Position numbers and translations under genes: made by a program. A DNA stretch of 12,590 nucleotides from an uncultured Solirubrobacter sp. (GTDB lineage: Bacteria; Actinomycetota; Thermoleophilia; Solirubrobacterales; Solirubrobacteraceae). The stretch covers positions 1 to 12,590 of the forward strand of contig CALMNS010000668.1 of the NCBI GenBank assembly GCA_937871635.1. The letters run 5' to 3'. The notes under the pieces were generated by a model that was given only the letters and a program-made list of their open reading frames with translations, ran no database searches and had not been told where the DNA came from. Shown in pieces: positions 1 to 6,452 of the stretch (position 1 is its first letter; every line of letters starts with the position of its first letter).

Positions 1-394
1 CCCCCGAGATGGCCGAGACGGCGCTCGCGGCGAGCCAGTCGAGCCAGCCCTCCTCGGCGCCCGGGGCGTCGGCGTCGTTGGTCGCGTCGCGCATGATCGC
101 CCCCGCGGCGTGGATGCGGTCGGACTCCATGGCGGCGGCGCGCACCCCGTAATTGCCGACGTGCGGCACGGTGAAGGTGACGAGCTGGCGCGCGAAGCTC
201 GGATCGGTCATCGACTCCTGGTATCCCGACATGCTCGTGGTGAAGACGACCTCGCCCGTCGCCTCGACCGGGGCGCCGGCGAGCTCGCCGTCGAAGCGCG
301 TGCCGTCCTCCAAGAGGACATAACCGCTGTCGGCCTCCCGTCCTCGCAAGCTCGGTCCTCGTCGCGCTTCGCGGCGCCTCGACCACGACGTCAC
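1..394 (-). CDS. carA: Carbamoyl-phosphate synthase small subunit, N-terminal part (runs off left edge)
   Basis: CarA is the glutaminase subunit of carbamoyl-phosphate synthase; it passes ammonia to CarB for the first step of pyrimidine (and arginine) synthesis. I translated the reverse complement by hand: 131 codons are present, and from about codon 25 they give the typical CarA opening GYVLLEDGTRFDGEL, then GEVVFTTSMSGYQESMTDPS and a VPHVGNYGV segment. Only the N-terminal domain is in the window; the glutaminase domain with its Cys-His-Glu triad lies to the left. It follows pyrC with no gap: the GTG at 392-394 comes straight after the pyrC TAA. A TTG at 347-349 is an alternative start, with GAGGA (356-360) six bases upstream, and would give a shorter leader (MRGREADSGYVLLEDG) closer to the family norm. 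The family call is secure; the start is not. Confidence 0.9.
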   Translation of the reverse strand, partial: MTSWSRRREARRGPSLRGREADSGYVLLEDGTRFDGELAGAPVEATGEVVFTTSMSGYQESMTDPSFARQLVTFTVPHVGNYGVRAAAMESDRIHAAGAIMRDATNDADAPGAEEGWLDWLAASAVSAISG

Positions 395-1741
395 TTACGC
401 GACCCCGAGCGCGAACGCCCGCTCCCGGTAGACGACGGACCCGGCCGCCAGCGTCGCGAGGACGCGGCCGTGCAGCGTCCGCCCCGCGAAGCAGCAGTTC
501 TCCGAGCGGCTCTCGTAGCCGGCCTCCCCCACCTCCCAGGTCGCCTCGAGGTCGACGAGGCAAAGGTCGGCCGACGCGCCGACGGCGACGGACGGCGACG
601 GGAGGCCGAGCAGCGCGGCCCCGGCGCTGAGCTTCTCGACGACCAGGCCGAGCGGGAGGATCCCCGGGCGCACGAGCCCGGAGTAGACCGCGGCGAAGGC
701 GGTCTCGAGCCCCGTCGTCCCCATCGGCGCCTCCTCGAAGGGCACCTCCTTCTCCTCCCGGGCGTGCGGAGCGTGGTCGGTGGCGATGCAGTCGATCGTC
801 CCGTCGCGGAGCCCTTCGATGAGCGCGGCCCGGTCGTGCTCGGTACGCAGCGGCGGGTTCATCTTCAGCCGGGTGTCGAGCGCCTCGAGGATCGCCGTGT
901 CGGTCAGCGTGAGGTGATGCGGGCTCGCCTCGCAGGTGATCGCGACGCCCTGCGCCTTCGCCTCGGCGACCGCCTCGACGGACTCCCGGGCGCTGAGGTG
1001 CTGGGCGTGGATCCGGCCGCCCTCGTAGCGGGCGATCGCCGCGTCGCGGGCGATCGAGGTGGACTCCGAGATGGACGGGATGCCGGTCATCCCCAGCCGG
1101 GCGGAGACCTCGCCCTCGTGCATCACGCCGGCGCCCGAGAGCGAGGGGTCCTCCTCGTGCAGGGCGACGAGGCCGCCGCAGAGCTTCTGGTACTGGAGCG
1201 CCTTGCGGAGCATCCCGGCCCGCCAGACGGGCTTGCCGTCGTCGGTGAAGCCGAGGGCGCCCTCCTCGCGCAGCTCGGCCATCTCCGTCAGCGCGTCGCC
1301 GGCCAGCCCGCGGGTGACGGCGGCGAAGAACCCGGTGGGCACCCGCGCCTCGCGGCGGGCGGCCTCGCGCAGCGCGCGCAGGACGGAGGCGTCGTCGACC
1401 GTCGGGTTCGTGTTCGGCATCGCCACCACCGCGACGAAGCCGCCGGCCGCCGCCGCGCGCGTCCCCGAGTCGAGGTCCTCCTTGTGCTCCTGGCCCGGGG
1501 TGCGCAGGTGGACGTGGGGATCGACGAACCCGGGGAGCAGGTGGCGCCCCGCCCCGTCGAGCGTCTCGGCGCCGGCCGGGGCCTCGAGCGAGCCCGGAGC
1601 GGCGAGCTCGGCGATCTCGCCCGCGCGGACGAGGACGTCGTGCGGTGCGTCGATCCCGGCCCGCGGGTCCAGGACGTGGGCGCCGCGGACGAGGACGTCG
1701 CCGGGCGGCGGCGCCTTCCAGAACAGGCGGGGAGGGCTCAC
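395..1741 (-). CDS. pyrC: Dihydroorotase, class I
   Basis: PyrC cyclises carbamoyl-aspartate to dihydroorotate, the third step of UMP synthesis, in the cytoplasm. The protein is 448 residues, normal for class I amidohydrolase-type dihydroorotases. Visible ligands and motifs: DPHVHLR (His76, His78), MPNTNP (108-113), GFTDDGKPV (164-172), His195 in ALHEED, His248 in HAQHLS, SPHH (273-276), KMNPPLR (293-299) and ATDHAPH with catalytic Asp322. The metal-bridging position around residue 168 is Asp rather than a carboxylated Lys, as in the Aquifex-type class I enzymes, which associate with aspartate transcarbamoylase; pyrB next door fits such a complex, but that is inference. The start is the GTG at 1739-1741, overlapping the pyrB TGA by four bases (GTGA), with GGAG five bases upstream. 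The stop TAA directly precedes carA. Confidence 0.96.
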   Translation of the reverse strand: MSPPRLFWKAPPPGDVLVRGAHVLDPRAGIDAPHDVLVRAGEIAELAAPGSLEAPAGAETLDGAGRHLLPGFVDPHVHLRTPGQEHKEDLDSGTRAAAAGGFVAVVAMPNTNPTVDDASVLRALREAARREARVPTGFFAAVTRGLAGDALTEMAELREEGALGFTDDGKPVWRAGMLRKALQYQKLCGGLVALHEEDPSLSGAGVMHEGEVSARLGMTGIPSISESTSIARDAAIARYEGGRIHAQHLSARESVEAVAEAKAQGVAITCEASPHHLTLTDTAILEALDTRLKMNPPLRTEHDRAALIEGLRDGTIDCIATDHAPHAREEKEVPFEEAPMGTTGLETAFAAVYSGLVRPGILPLGLVVEKLSAGAALLGLPSPSVAVGASADLCLVDLEATWEVGEAGYESRSENCCFAGRTLHGRVLATLAAGSVVYRERAFALGVA

Positions 1742-2685
1742 GCGTACTCCATCCCGCCCGCCCGGGTCGTCGGCGCGCGGTCCCCGCTCGCGCGGCCGGC
1801 CAGGAGCTCGTAGAGCACCGCCATCCGCACCACCACCCCGGCGGCGACCTGCTGGCCGATGAGCGCCTGCGGGGAGTCGATCACCTCGGCCGAGAGCTCG
1901 ACCCCGCGGTTGACCGGCCCGGGGTGCATGAGCACCTGGCGGGGGCCGAGCCGGCGGCCGTCGATCTGGTAGACGGCGGCGTACTCGCGCAGCGAGGGGA
2001 CGAAGGAGTCCGTCATCCGCTCGTGCTGCATCCGCAGCGCGTAGACGACGTCGGCCTCCCCGAGGCGGTCCAGCGTGTGCTCGACCGCGCAGCCGAGCGC
2101 CTCGAAGCCGCGCGGGATGAGCGTCGGCGGCCCGCAGACGGTGACCCGCGCGCCCATCATCTGGAAGGCGAGGACGTTCGAGCGGGCGACCCGCGAGTGC
2201 AGGACGTCGCCCACGATCCAGATGTCGAGGCCGTCGAGCGTCCCGAGCCGCTCGCGCAGCGTGTGCACGTCGAGCAGCGCCTGGGTCGGGTGCTCGTGCT
2301 TGCCGTCGCCGGCGTTGACCACCCCGGCCGGCGTCCAGCGCGCGACGAGCCCGGCGGCGCCGACGTGCGGCGTGCGCACCACGATGAGATCCGGGCGGTA
2401 GGCCGACAGCGTCTGCACCGTGTCCTTGAGCGACTCGCCCTTCTCGACGCTCGACCCGGAGGAGACGAAGTTGATGACCTCGGCCGACAGCGTCTTGGCG
2501 GCCAGCTCGAAGGAGGAGCGGGTGCGGGTCGAGGCCTCGTAGAACAGGTTGAGCACCCGGCGGCCGCGCAGGGCGGGCACCTTCTTGATCTCGCGCTCGG
2601 AGACCTCGGTGAAGGCCCGCGCGCGGTCCAGGATCCGCTCGACGTCGGCGCGATCGAGGTCCTCGATGGAGAGCAGGTGCCGCAT
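1738..2685 (-). CDS. pyrB: Aspartate carbamoyltransferase catalytic subunit
   Basis: PyrB joins carbamoyl phosphate and aspartate to give carbamoyl-aspartate, the committed pyrimidine step. It has 315 residues, the usual catalytic-chain length. Carbamoyl-phosphate site: FYEASTRTR (STRTR at 52-56), the mobile-loop segment SSVEKGES with Lys82, and HPTQALLD (132-139). Aspartate side: VGDVLHSRVARS (158-169), RMQHER (218-223) and MHPGPVNRGVE (253-263). No pyrI regulatory-chain gene is seen in the window, so allosteric control like that of E. coli is not expected. The ATG at 2683-2685 shares one base with the pyrR stop (TGATG), and AAGGAG lies ten bases upstream, so translation is probably coupled to pyrR. 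The ends are clear and I see nothing broken. Confidence 0.97.
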   Translation of the reverse strand: MRHLLSIEDLDRADVERILDRARAFTEVSEREIKKVPALRGRRVLNLFYEASTRTRSSFELAAKTLSAEVINFVSSGSSVEKGESLKDTVQTLSAYRPDLIVVRTPHVGAAGLVARWTPAGVVNAGDGKHEHPTQALLDVHTLRERLGTLDGLDIWIVGDVLHSRVARSNVLAFQMMGARVTVCGPPTLIPRGFEALGCAVEHTLDRLGEADVVYALRMQHERMTDSFVPSLREYAAVYQIDGRRLGPRQVLMHPGPVNRGVELSAEVIDSPQALIGQQVAAGVVVRMAVLYELLAGRASGDRAPTTRAGGMEYA

Positions 2686-3242
2686 CAGGCCACGGCTCCT
2701 TCCAAGGCGGCGATGGCAACCTCGTCGACGCCGTCGGTCTCCCGCAGGCGCACGTAGACGCGCTCGTCGCGTCCCGTCGGGAGGTTCTTGCCCACGAAGT
2801 CCGGGCGGATCGGCAGCTCGCGGTGGCCGCGATCGGCGAGGACCGCGAGCTGGACCCGGGCCGGGCGGCCGTAGTCGAAGAGCGCCTCGATGGCGGCGCG
2901 GACCGTCCGCCCCGTGTAGAGGACGTCGTCGACCACCACGACGGTGTGCGGCTCGAGCGCGAACTCGAGCTCGGTGGCCTGGAGGACGGGGCCGGCGCCG
3001 TCGCGCAGGCCGAGGTCGTCGCGGTAGAAGCCGATGTCGAGCGAGCCGAGCGGCACCTCGGCCGGGGGCGCGTCGAGCAGGTCGGCGACGAGGCGGTGCA
3101 GGCGGGCGGCCAGCACGGCGCCGCGGGTGTGGATGCCGACGACGGCGACGTCGCCGTCCGGGTTCTTCTCGACGATCTCGTGCGCGATCCGCACCAGCGT
3201 GCGGCGCACGTCCTCGGCGTCGAGGACGACCTTCTCGGACAT
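2685..3242 (-). CDS. pyrR: Pyrimidine operon regulator PyrR / uracil phosphoribosyltransferase
   Basis: PyrR is an RNA-binding regulator that senses UMP/UTP against PRPP and represses pyr genes by binding a stem-loop in their mRNA; many members also have uracil phosphoribosyltransferase activity. The protein is 185 residues, a normal length. It shows the type I PRTase fold, with the PRPP-binding loop VVVVDDVLYTGRTVRAA at 101-117 and the preceding VVGIHTRGAVLA strand-loop at 34-45. As first gene of pyrR-pyrB-pyrC-carA it is probably autoregulated: a hairpin with the PyrR-binding consensus lies 11-44 bases upstream of its ATG. The ATG at 3240-3242 is supported by AAGGAG ten bases upstream. The intergenic distance from the rnz stop is 69 bases, so the operon could have its own promoter there or read through from rnz. 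Confidence 0.96.
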   Translation of the reverse strand: MSEKVVLDAEDVRRTLVRIAHEIVEKNPDGDVAVVGIHTRGAVLAARLHRLVADLLDAPPAEVPLGSLDIGFYRDDLGLRDGAGPVLQATELEFALEPHTVVVVDDVLYTGRTVRAAIEALFDYGRPARVQLAVLADRGHRELPIRPDFVGKNLPTGRDERVYVRLRETDGVDEVAIAALEGAVA

Positions 3243-3252
3243 CGGGGGTCGG

Positions 3253-3286
3253 CTCCTTCCTGGCCTCTCGGGACCGGGTTAAAGGA
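3253..3286 (-). promoter_or_regulatory. PyrR-binding RNA hairpin overlapping the pyrR ribosome binding site
   Basis: The transcript reads GGUCCCGAGAGGCC at 3275-3262. This matches the Bacillus PyrR-binding consensus ARUCCNGNGAGGYU at every position except the two ends, which change together from A...U to G...C and so keep the closing base pair. The upper stem is GG(U)CC with GGCC around a CGAGA loop. Below it are a C-A mismatch, a CC/GG pair, a UAA bulge on the 5' side and a lower stem UCCUU (3286-3282) with AAGGA (3258-3254). The 3' lower strand is the pyrR ribosome binding site AAGGAG (3258-3253). No U-tract follows, so translational repression, as described for Mycobacterium smegmatis pyr, fits better than attenuation. 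Sequence match is direct; the mode of action is inferred. Confidence 0.82.
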
Positions 3287-3311
3287 TGGTCCGCAGGAAC
3301 CTAGCAGCGCC

Positions 3312-4280
3312 TCACGACGGCTCGGCGGCGACGGGCCGGCCGGCGTGCGGCTCGCCCTCCGACCACCCGACGACCTCCGGGGCGCCCCGCTCGGGGAACG
3401 GGATCTCGATCGCGTCGAAGTCGCGCGGGACGACCGTGCGGTCGAAGACCTCCTTGGCCTCCGCGCGCACGTCGCGCGGGAAGTAGCGGGTGGAGAGGTG
3501 GGTGAGGGCGAGCAGGCTGACGTCCGCGGCGCGGGCGAGCTCGGCGGCCTGGGCGGCGGTCGAGTGCCCCGTCTCGCGCGCGCGGGCGGCGTCCGGGGCG
3601 AGGAAGGTGGCCTCGTGGACGAGGACGTCGGCGCCGTCGGCGAGCACCTCGAGCTCCTGGCACGGCGCCGTGTCCCCCGAGAGGACGACCCGCCGGCCGG
3701 GCCGGTCCTCGCCGATGACCTGCTCCGGCGCGACGCCGCCGACCGTCTCCCCGCGCTGCAGGCGCCCGAAGTCGGGGCCGGGGGCGACACCGAGCCGGAT
3801 CGCCTCGGCGGGGTCGAAGCGCCCCGGCCGGTCCTCCTCGATCAGCGCGTAGCCGTAGGCGGGGACCCGGTGCGAGACGGGGAACGACGCGACGGCGTAG
3901 TCGCCGAAGGAGACCTCCTCGTGGCGGTCGAGCTCCTCGAGGGCCAGCGGATAGGTCGTCCGGCCCAGCGCCGGGCGCAGCGCCTGGAAGAGGGCCTTGA
4001 GCCCGGGCGGGCCGTAGACGCTCAGCGGCCGCTCGCGCCCACGCAGGTCGAAGGTCTTGAGCATCCCCGGCAGCCCGAGCCAATGATCGGCGTGGAAGTG
4101 GGTGATGAAGACGGCGTCGAGCTCGGAGAGCCCGACGCTGGCCAGGAGCTGACGCTGGGTCCCCTCGCCGCAGTCGAACAGGAGCCGGTCGGCTCCCGCC
4201 CGGACGAGCAGCGCCGGCAGCCCGCGGCGGGCGGTGGGCACCGAGCCACCGGTGCCCGCGAAGAAGAGCGAGAGGTCCAT
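3312..4280 (-). CDS. rnz: Ribonuclease Z (tRNA 3' endonuclease)
   Basis: RNase Z cuts 3' trailers from tRNA precursors, mainly those lacking an encoded CCA. The 322-residue length is that of the short, dimeric bacterial form. Metallo-beta-lactamase motifs in order: GTGGSVP (9-15), FDCGEGTQRQL (35-45), zinc motif HFHADH (61-66), His137 in VSHR, SGDTAPC with Asp203, GHST (His239) and THLS (His261). A Gly/Pro-rich insert at about 150-185 fits the flexible exosite arm that contacts the tRNA elbow. The start is the ATG at 4278-4280; GGAGG lies only 2-3 bases upstream, unusually close, but the protein begins exactly where family members do. It precedes pyrR on the same strand. The one tRNA in this window lacks an encoded CCA, so it is the type of substrate this enzyme processes. 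Confidence 0.95.
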   Translation of the reverse strand: MDLSLFFAGTGGSVPTARRGLPALLVRAGADRLLFDCGEGTQRQLLASVGLSELDAVFITHFHADHWLGLPGMLKTFDLRGRERPLSVYGPPGLKALFQALRPALGRTTYPLALEELDRHEEVSFGDYAVASFPVSHRVPAYGYALIEEDRPGRFDPAEAIRLGVAPGPDFGRLQRGETVGGVAPEQVIGEDRPGRRVVLSGDTAPCQELEVLADGADVLVHEATFLAPDAARARETGHSTAAQAAELARAADVSLLALTHLSTRYFPRDVRAEAKEVFDRTVVPRDFDAIEIPFPERGAPEVVGWSEGEPHAGRPVAAEPS

Positions 4281-4294
4281 GCCCTCCGGACGCT

Positions 4295-4355
4295 AGTGGC
4301 TCCCTCCGCGAACCCGGCCCGCCGGAGCCGCGGCGGAGGTGCGGAGGGGGCCACT
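4295..4355 (-). terminator. Long inverted repeat between the DUF427 gene and rnz, possible terminator
   Basis: Two 15-base arms (4295-4309 and 4341-4355) are complementary at 14 of 15 positions; the odd pair is C-A in the minus-strand RNA and G-U in plus-strand RNA. The 31-base loop can form an inner CCGCC/GGCGG stem. In the direction of the DUF427 gene, the hairpin begins inside the stop codon and ends 14 bases before the rnz start. No U-tract follows, so it is not a textbook intrinsic terminator. It may separate the DUF427 unit from rnz-pyr, or be a processing or stability element. Confidence 0.45.
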
Positions 4356-5134
4356 CAGTGGACCTCCACCTCGATGCCGTCGCCGTCGAAGGCGACGTGC
4401 CCCTGCGCGCGCATGGCCTCCGCCAGCGGGGTCTCGTAGCTCCACGCCCCGTCGGCGACGCCGGCCACCGACCAGTAGACGGCCTCGCCCTTGTACGGGC
4501 AGATCGTGCGCTTGTCGCCCGCCGCGAGAATGCCCGGCCGCACGTCGGCCCGCGGGACGTAGGGCCGCGCCGGCAGGCCGGTCTCGAAGAGCATCACCGG
4601 CCGGTGGGTCTCCGCGACGACCTCGCCGCCCGCCCGGACGACGACGTGGCGGGAGCTCTCGAACGCGTCGACGCGGTGGTAGGGGTCGCGCAGGTGGCCG
4701 AGCTGGCGCTCCTCCTCGACGTAGACCTCGTCGACGCGGTCCCAGTAGAGCCCGGCGTAGCCCTCGAGCCACTCCGAGCCCTCGATCGGCGACTCGTAGG
4801 TCCAGACGAAGTCCTCGCGGACCTCGCCATCGGGGAGCCGGACCGACCAGTACGTCGCGTCGCCCTTGTAGGGGCAGTGCGTGCGCGTCTCGGTCCGCTC
4901 GAGCAGCGAGGCGTCGAGGTCGGCGATGGGGACGTAGGCGACGGGCGGAATCGCCGTCTCGTGCAGCAGCCGGGCGCCGGTGGTGTCGAGCAGCGTGCGG
5001 TCGCCGATCACGGCGCGCAGCCGGCGCGGGTAGGGGTCGAAGAGGATGCGGTGCTTCGGCGCCTCGTCGAGCGAGAAGTTGAGGGCGCCGCCCGGTGTGG
5101 CGGCGAGGGGGCCGGTGCCCAGCGTGAGGGTCAT
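4355..5134 (-). CDS. Tandem DUF427 domain protein
   Basis: This 259-residue protein carries two copies of the DUF427 fold, whose biochemical function is not established to my knowledge. Repeat one is about residues 28-141 and repeat two about 150-259; they align through L(H/F)ET..P....YVP.AD and the signature CPYKG(D/E)A.YWSV, present as HCPYKGDATYWSV at 86-98 and CPYKGEAVYWSV at 212-223, each followed by a WxYE(S/T)P segment. I see no signal peptide, membrane segment or recognisable catalytic triad. The start is the ATG at 5132-5134, overlapping the stop of the upstream phosphoesterase by four bases (ATGA), so the two are probably translated together. The family call is firm and the role unknown. 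Confidence 0.85.
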   Translation of the reverse strand: MTLTLGTGPLAATPGGALNFSLDEAPKHRILFDPYPRRLRAVIGDRTLLDTTGARLLHETAIPPVAYVPIADLDASLLERTETRTHCPYKGDATYWSVRLPDGEVREDFVWTYESPIEGSEWLEGYAGLYWDRVDEVYVEEERQLGHLRDPYHRVDAFESSRHVVVRAGGEVVAETHRPVMLFETGLPARPYVPRADVRPGILAAGDKRTICPYKGEAVYWSVAGVADGAWSYETPLAEAMRAQGHVAFDGDGIEVEVH

Positions 5135-5625
5135 AGCTCGATGATGACGAACGTGAGGTCCCGGCCTTCGAGGACGGCCTCCCCCATCGTGTGCGCGGGG
5201 GCGCGCCGGCGCTCTGTCGGCGACCCGGGGTTGAAGATCGTGAGGCCGTCCGCCGGGTCGCGCTCGTGCAGCGGAAGGTGCGAGTGGCCGAAGACGACCG
5301 CGGCGTGGCCCGGGAAGGCGCGCCGCAGGCGGGCGAGCCGGCCCGCGCGCTGACCGGCGTCGTGGACCATCCCGATCTTCACGCCGCCCGGCAGCTCCAC
5401 CGTCCGCCGCTCGGGCAGGACCGCCCGCACCGCGGCGTCGTCCACGTTGCCGTGCACCGCGTGCACCGGCGGCCCCAGCGCCTCGAGCTCGTGCAGGACG
5501 GCCAGGCGGATGAAGTCGCCGGCGTGGAGGATCAGGTCCGCGGCACGGCAGCGCGCCACGCACGAGTCCGGCAGCGCCCGCGAGCCCTTGGGGAGGTGGG
5601 TGTCGGAGACGATCGCGATGCGCAT
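5131..5625 (-). CDS. YfcE/MJ0936-type metallophosphoesterase
   Basis: A small cytoplasmic calcineurin-like phosphoesterase. From the ATG at 5623-5625 it is 164 residues and shows the complete dinuclear-metal set: SDTH (7-10), AGD (35-37), HGNVD with Asn60, His88 in MVHD, GHSH (113-116) and the family's NPGS (132-135). Members of this group hydrolyse phosphodiesters such as bis-p-nitrophenyl phosphate in vitro; the natural substrate is usually unknown. A GTG fifteen bases further upstream (5638-5640) could add five residues, but the first beta strand (MRIAIVSDTH) starts naturally at the ATG and neither start has a strong ribosome binding site. It overlaps the DUF427 gene by four bases, and its start lies 35 bases from that of the divergent secreted-protein gene. 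Confidence 0.88.
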   Translation of the reverse strand: MRIAIVSDTHLPKGSRALPDSCVARCRAADLILHAGDFIRLAVLHELEALGPPVHAVHGNVDDAAVRAVLPERRTVELPGGVKIGMVHDAGQRAGRLARLRRAFPGHAAVVFGHSHLPLHERDPADGLTIFNPGSPTERRRAPAHTMGEAVLEGRDLTFVIIEL

Positions 5626-5660
5626 GGAAGGATCCGACACCCCGCGTCGTTCAGTGCGCC

Positions 5661-6023
5661 ATGAAAGGACTCCTCATAGCCGGGTGCCTTGTCGTCGCGG
5701 CCTGCTTCCCGCAGGCCGCCTCCGCGGAAAGCCACCTGAGCAAGCGTCAGGCCGAAGCGAACACCCGCGATGCGGTGTCGAAATACTACGAGGACACGGC
5801 CGCCGGCGAGGTCGTGCCGTCGTGCCGTCCGCAAGGGCTCGCTCGGGCCCGTCCGGGATACGACTATCGCCACTGGGTCTGCGACTTCGCGATCGCCGGC
5901 GACGAGTACGAGTACTGCGACGATCCCGAGAACCAGTACTTCGGTGGGCGGTTCAAGATCAGCGGACGCGACGGCGTCGGCAGCTACACCTTCCGGGTGC
6001 TCAACGGTCTGCGCTGCCTCTGA
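5661..6023 (+). CDS. Small secreted four-cysteine protein, function unknown
   Basis: This 120-residue protein has an export signal: MK, a hydrophobic stretch (GLLIAGCLVVAAC, 3-15), then a likely signal peptidase I site after AASA (19-22). VAAC at 12-15 also fits a lipobox, so a lipoprotein anchored at Cys15 is possible. The mature part contains four cysteines (55, 74, 86, 119), enough for two disulfides, and many aromatic and acidic residues (YDYRHWVCDF, DEYEYCDD). I do not recognise the family. The start has no visible Shine-Dalgarno sequence; the intergenic space to the divergent phosphoesterase is only 35 bases, so expression may be weak or leaderless. It uses AAA and ATA codons in its first six positions, unlike its very GC-rich neighbours. 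It converges on the tRNA gene, eight bases apart. Confidence 0.68.
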   Translation: MKGLLIAGCLVVAACFPQAASAESHLSKRQAEANTRDAVSKYYEDTAAGEVVPSCRPQGLARARPGYDYRHWVCDFAIAGDEYEYCDDPENQYFGGRFKISGRDGVGSYTFRVLNGLRCL

Positions 6024-6031
6024 TCGCGTGA

Positions 6032-6104
6032 CGCGCCCGGAAGGATTCGAACCTTCGGCCTCCCGCTCCGGAGGCGGGCGCTCTATCCACTGAGCTACGG
6101 GCGC
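6032..6104 (-). tRNA. tRNA-Arg, anticodon CCG
   Basis: A 73-base cloverleaf on the minus strand: acceptor GCGCCCG paired with CGGGCGC, D stem GCTC/GAGC, anticodon stem CCCGC/GCGGG with loop CTCCGGA, five-base variable loop AGGCC, T stem GAAGG/CCTTC with loop TTCGAAT, and discriminator G. The anticodon CCG (plus positions 6069-6071) reads CGG, a common Arg codon in GC-rich genomes. CCA is not encoded: TCA follows the discriminator, so 3' trimming by RNase Z and CCA addition are needed. Upstream, TAGACT (6127-6122 on the minus strand) could be a -10 element, but no convincing -35 box goes with it. Confidence 0.97.
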
Positions 6105-6154
6105 GGGCGCTGCTGCGCCGGAGTCTATCCGGACCCGGGCGTACCGTCCGTCGC

Positions 6155-6442
6155 GTGGAGCCTTGTCCGAACTGCGCGTCGGTGCTCACCGAGGCCCTGC
6201 GGTCGAGCGGGCCGGGCGGGGTCCGGCTCCGGTGCCCCGAGTGCGAGTCGTGCTTCGAGGGCCACGTCGGGGCCCAGGAGCTCGAGGCCGGGCGGCTCGA
6301 GGCGCGCCAGTCGATCCTGGCCGCCTACGAGGCGTCGGTGGCGGAGGGCATGACGCTGCTCGCCGACCGGATGGCCGAGGCCCTCGCGCTCGACCTCATC
6401 GGGGCCGACGACTTCAGGCCGGCCCGTCGCCGGGCGCCCTGA
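6155..6442 (+). CDS. Small zinc-ribbon protein
   Basis: A 95-residue protein with CPNC at 4-7 and CPEC at 27-30 (plus Cys33), a CX2C-X19-CX2C zinc-ribbon arrangement, followed by a long predicted amphipathic helix at about 38-80 rich in Ala, Glu and Leu and a basic tail ending RPARRRAP. No catalytic motif is visible. Such proteins can bind nucleic acid or act as protein adaptors, but nothing here says which. The start is the GTG at 6155-6157, with no clear ribosome binding site; the start is supported by the first cysteine pair falling at residues 4-7. It is divergent from the tRNA gene and converges on the sulfur-carrier gene with ten bases between the stops and no terminator hairpin seen. 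Confidence 0.72.
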   Translation: MEPCPNCASVLTEALRSSGPGGVRLRCPECESCFEGHVGAQELEAGRLEARQSILAAYEASVAEGMTLLADRMAEALALDLIGADDFRPARRRAP

Positions 6443-6452
6443 CCTCAGCCCT

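Noticed and set aside
110..1813. Long open frame on the plus strand opposite carA, pyrC and the end of pyrB (567 codons).
   Set aside because: It is antisense to secure genes, is rich in Arg, Ala, Gly and Asp-Arg-Glu repeats typical of GC-rich shadow frames, and has no recognisable domain.
2686..2710. A second PyrR-like site before pyrB, because GGAAGGAGCCG also occurs in the pyrR leader.
   Set aside because: The shared part is only the ribosome binding site neighbourhood; the GAGAGG loop motif and paired stem are absent.
1742..3790. Extension of the pyrC frame upstream, which stays open back to 3790 on the minus strand and suggests a giant fusion.
   Set aside because: Upstream of 1741 the frame lies across pyrB, pyrR and rnz in a different frame and reads as Arg/Ser/Pro-rich nonsense; the dihydroorotase begins at the GTG at 1741.
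5770..6093. Plus-strand frame ending in a GFEPSASRSGG-like tail.
   Set aside because: The tail is the antisense translation of the tRNA-Arg gene, a classic artefact, and the rest overlaps the secreted-protein gene in another frame.
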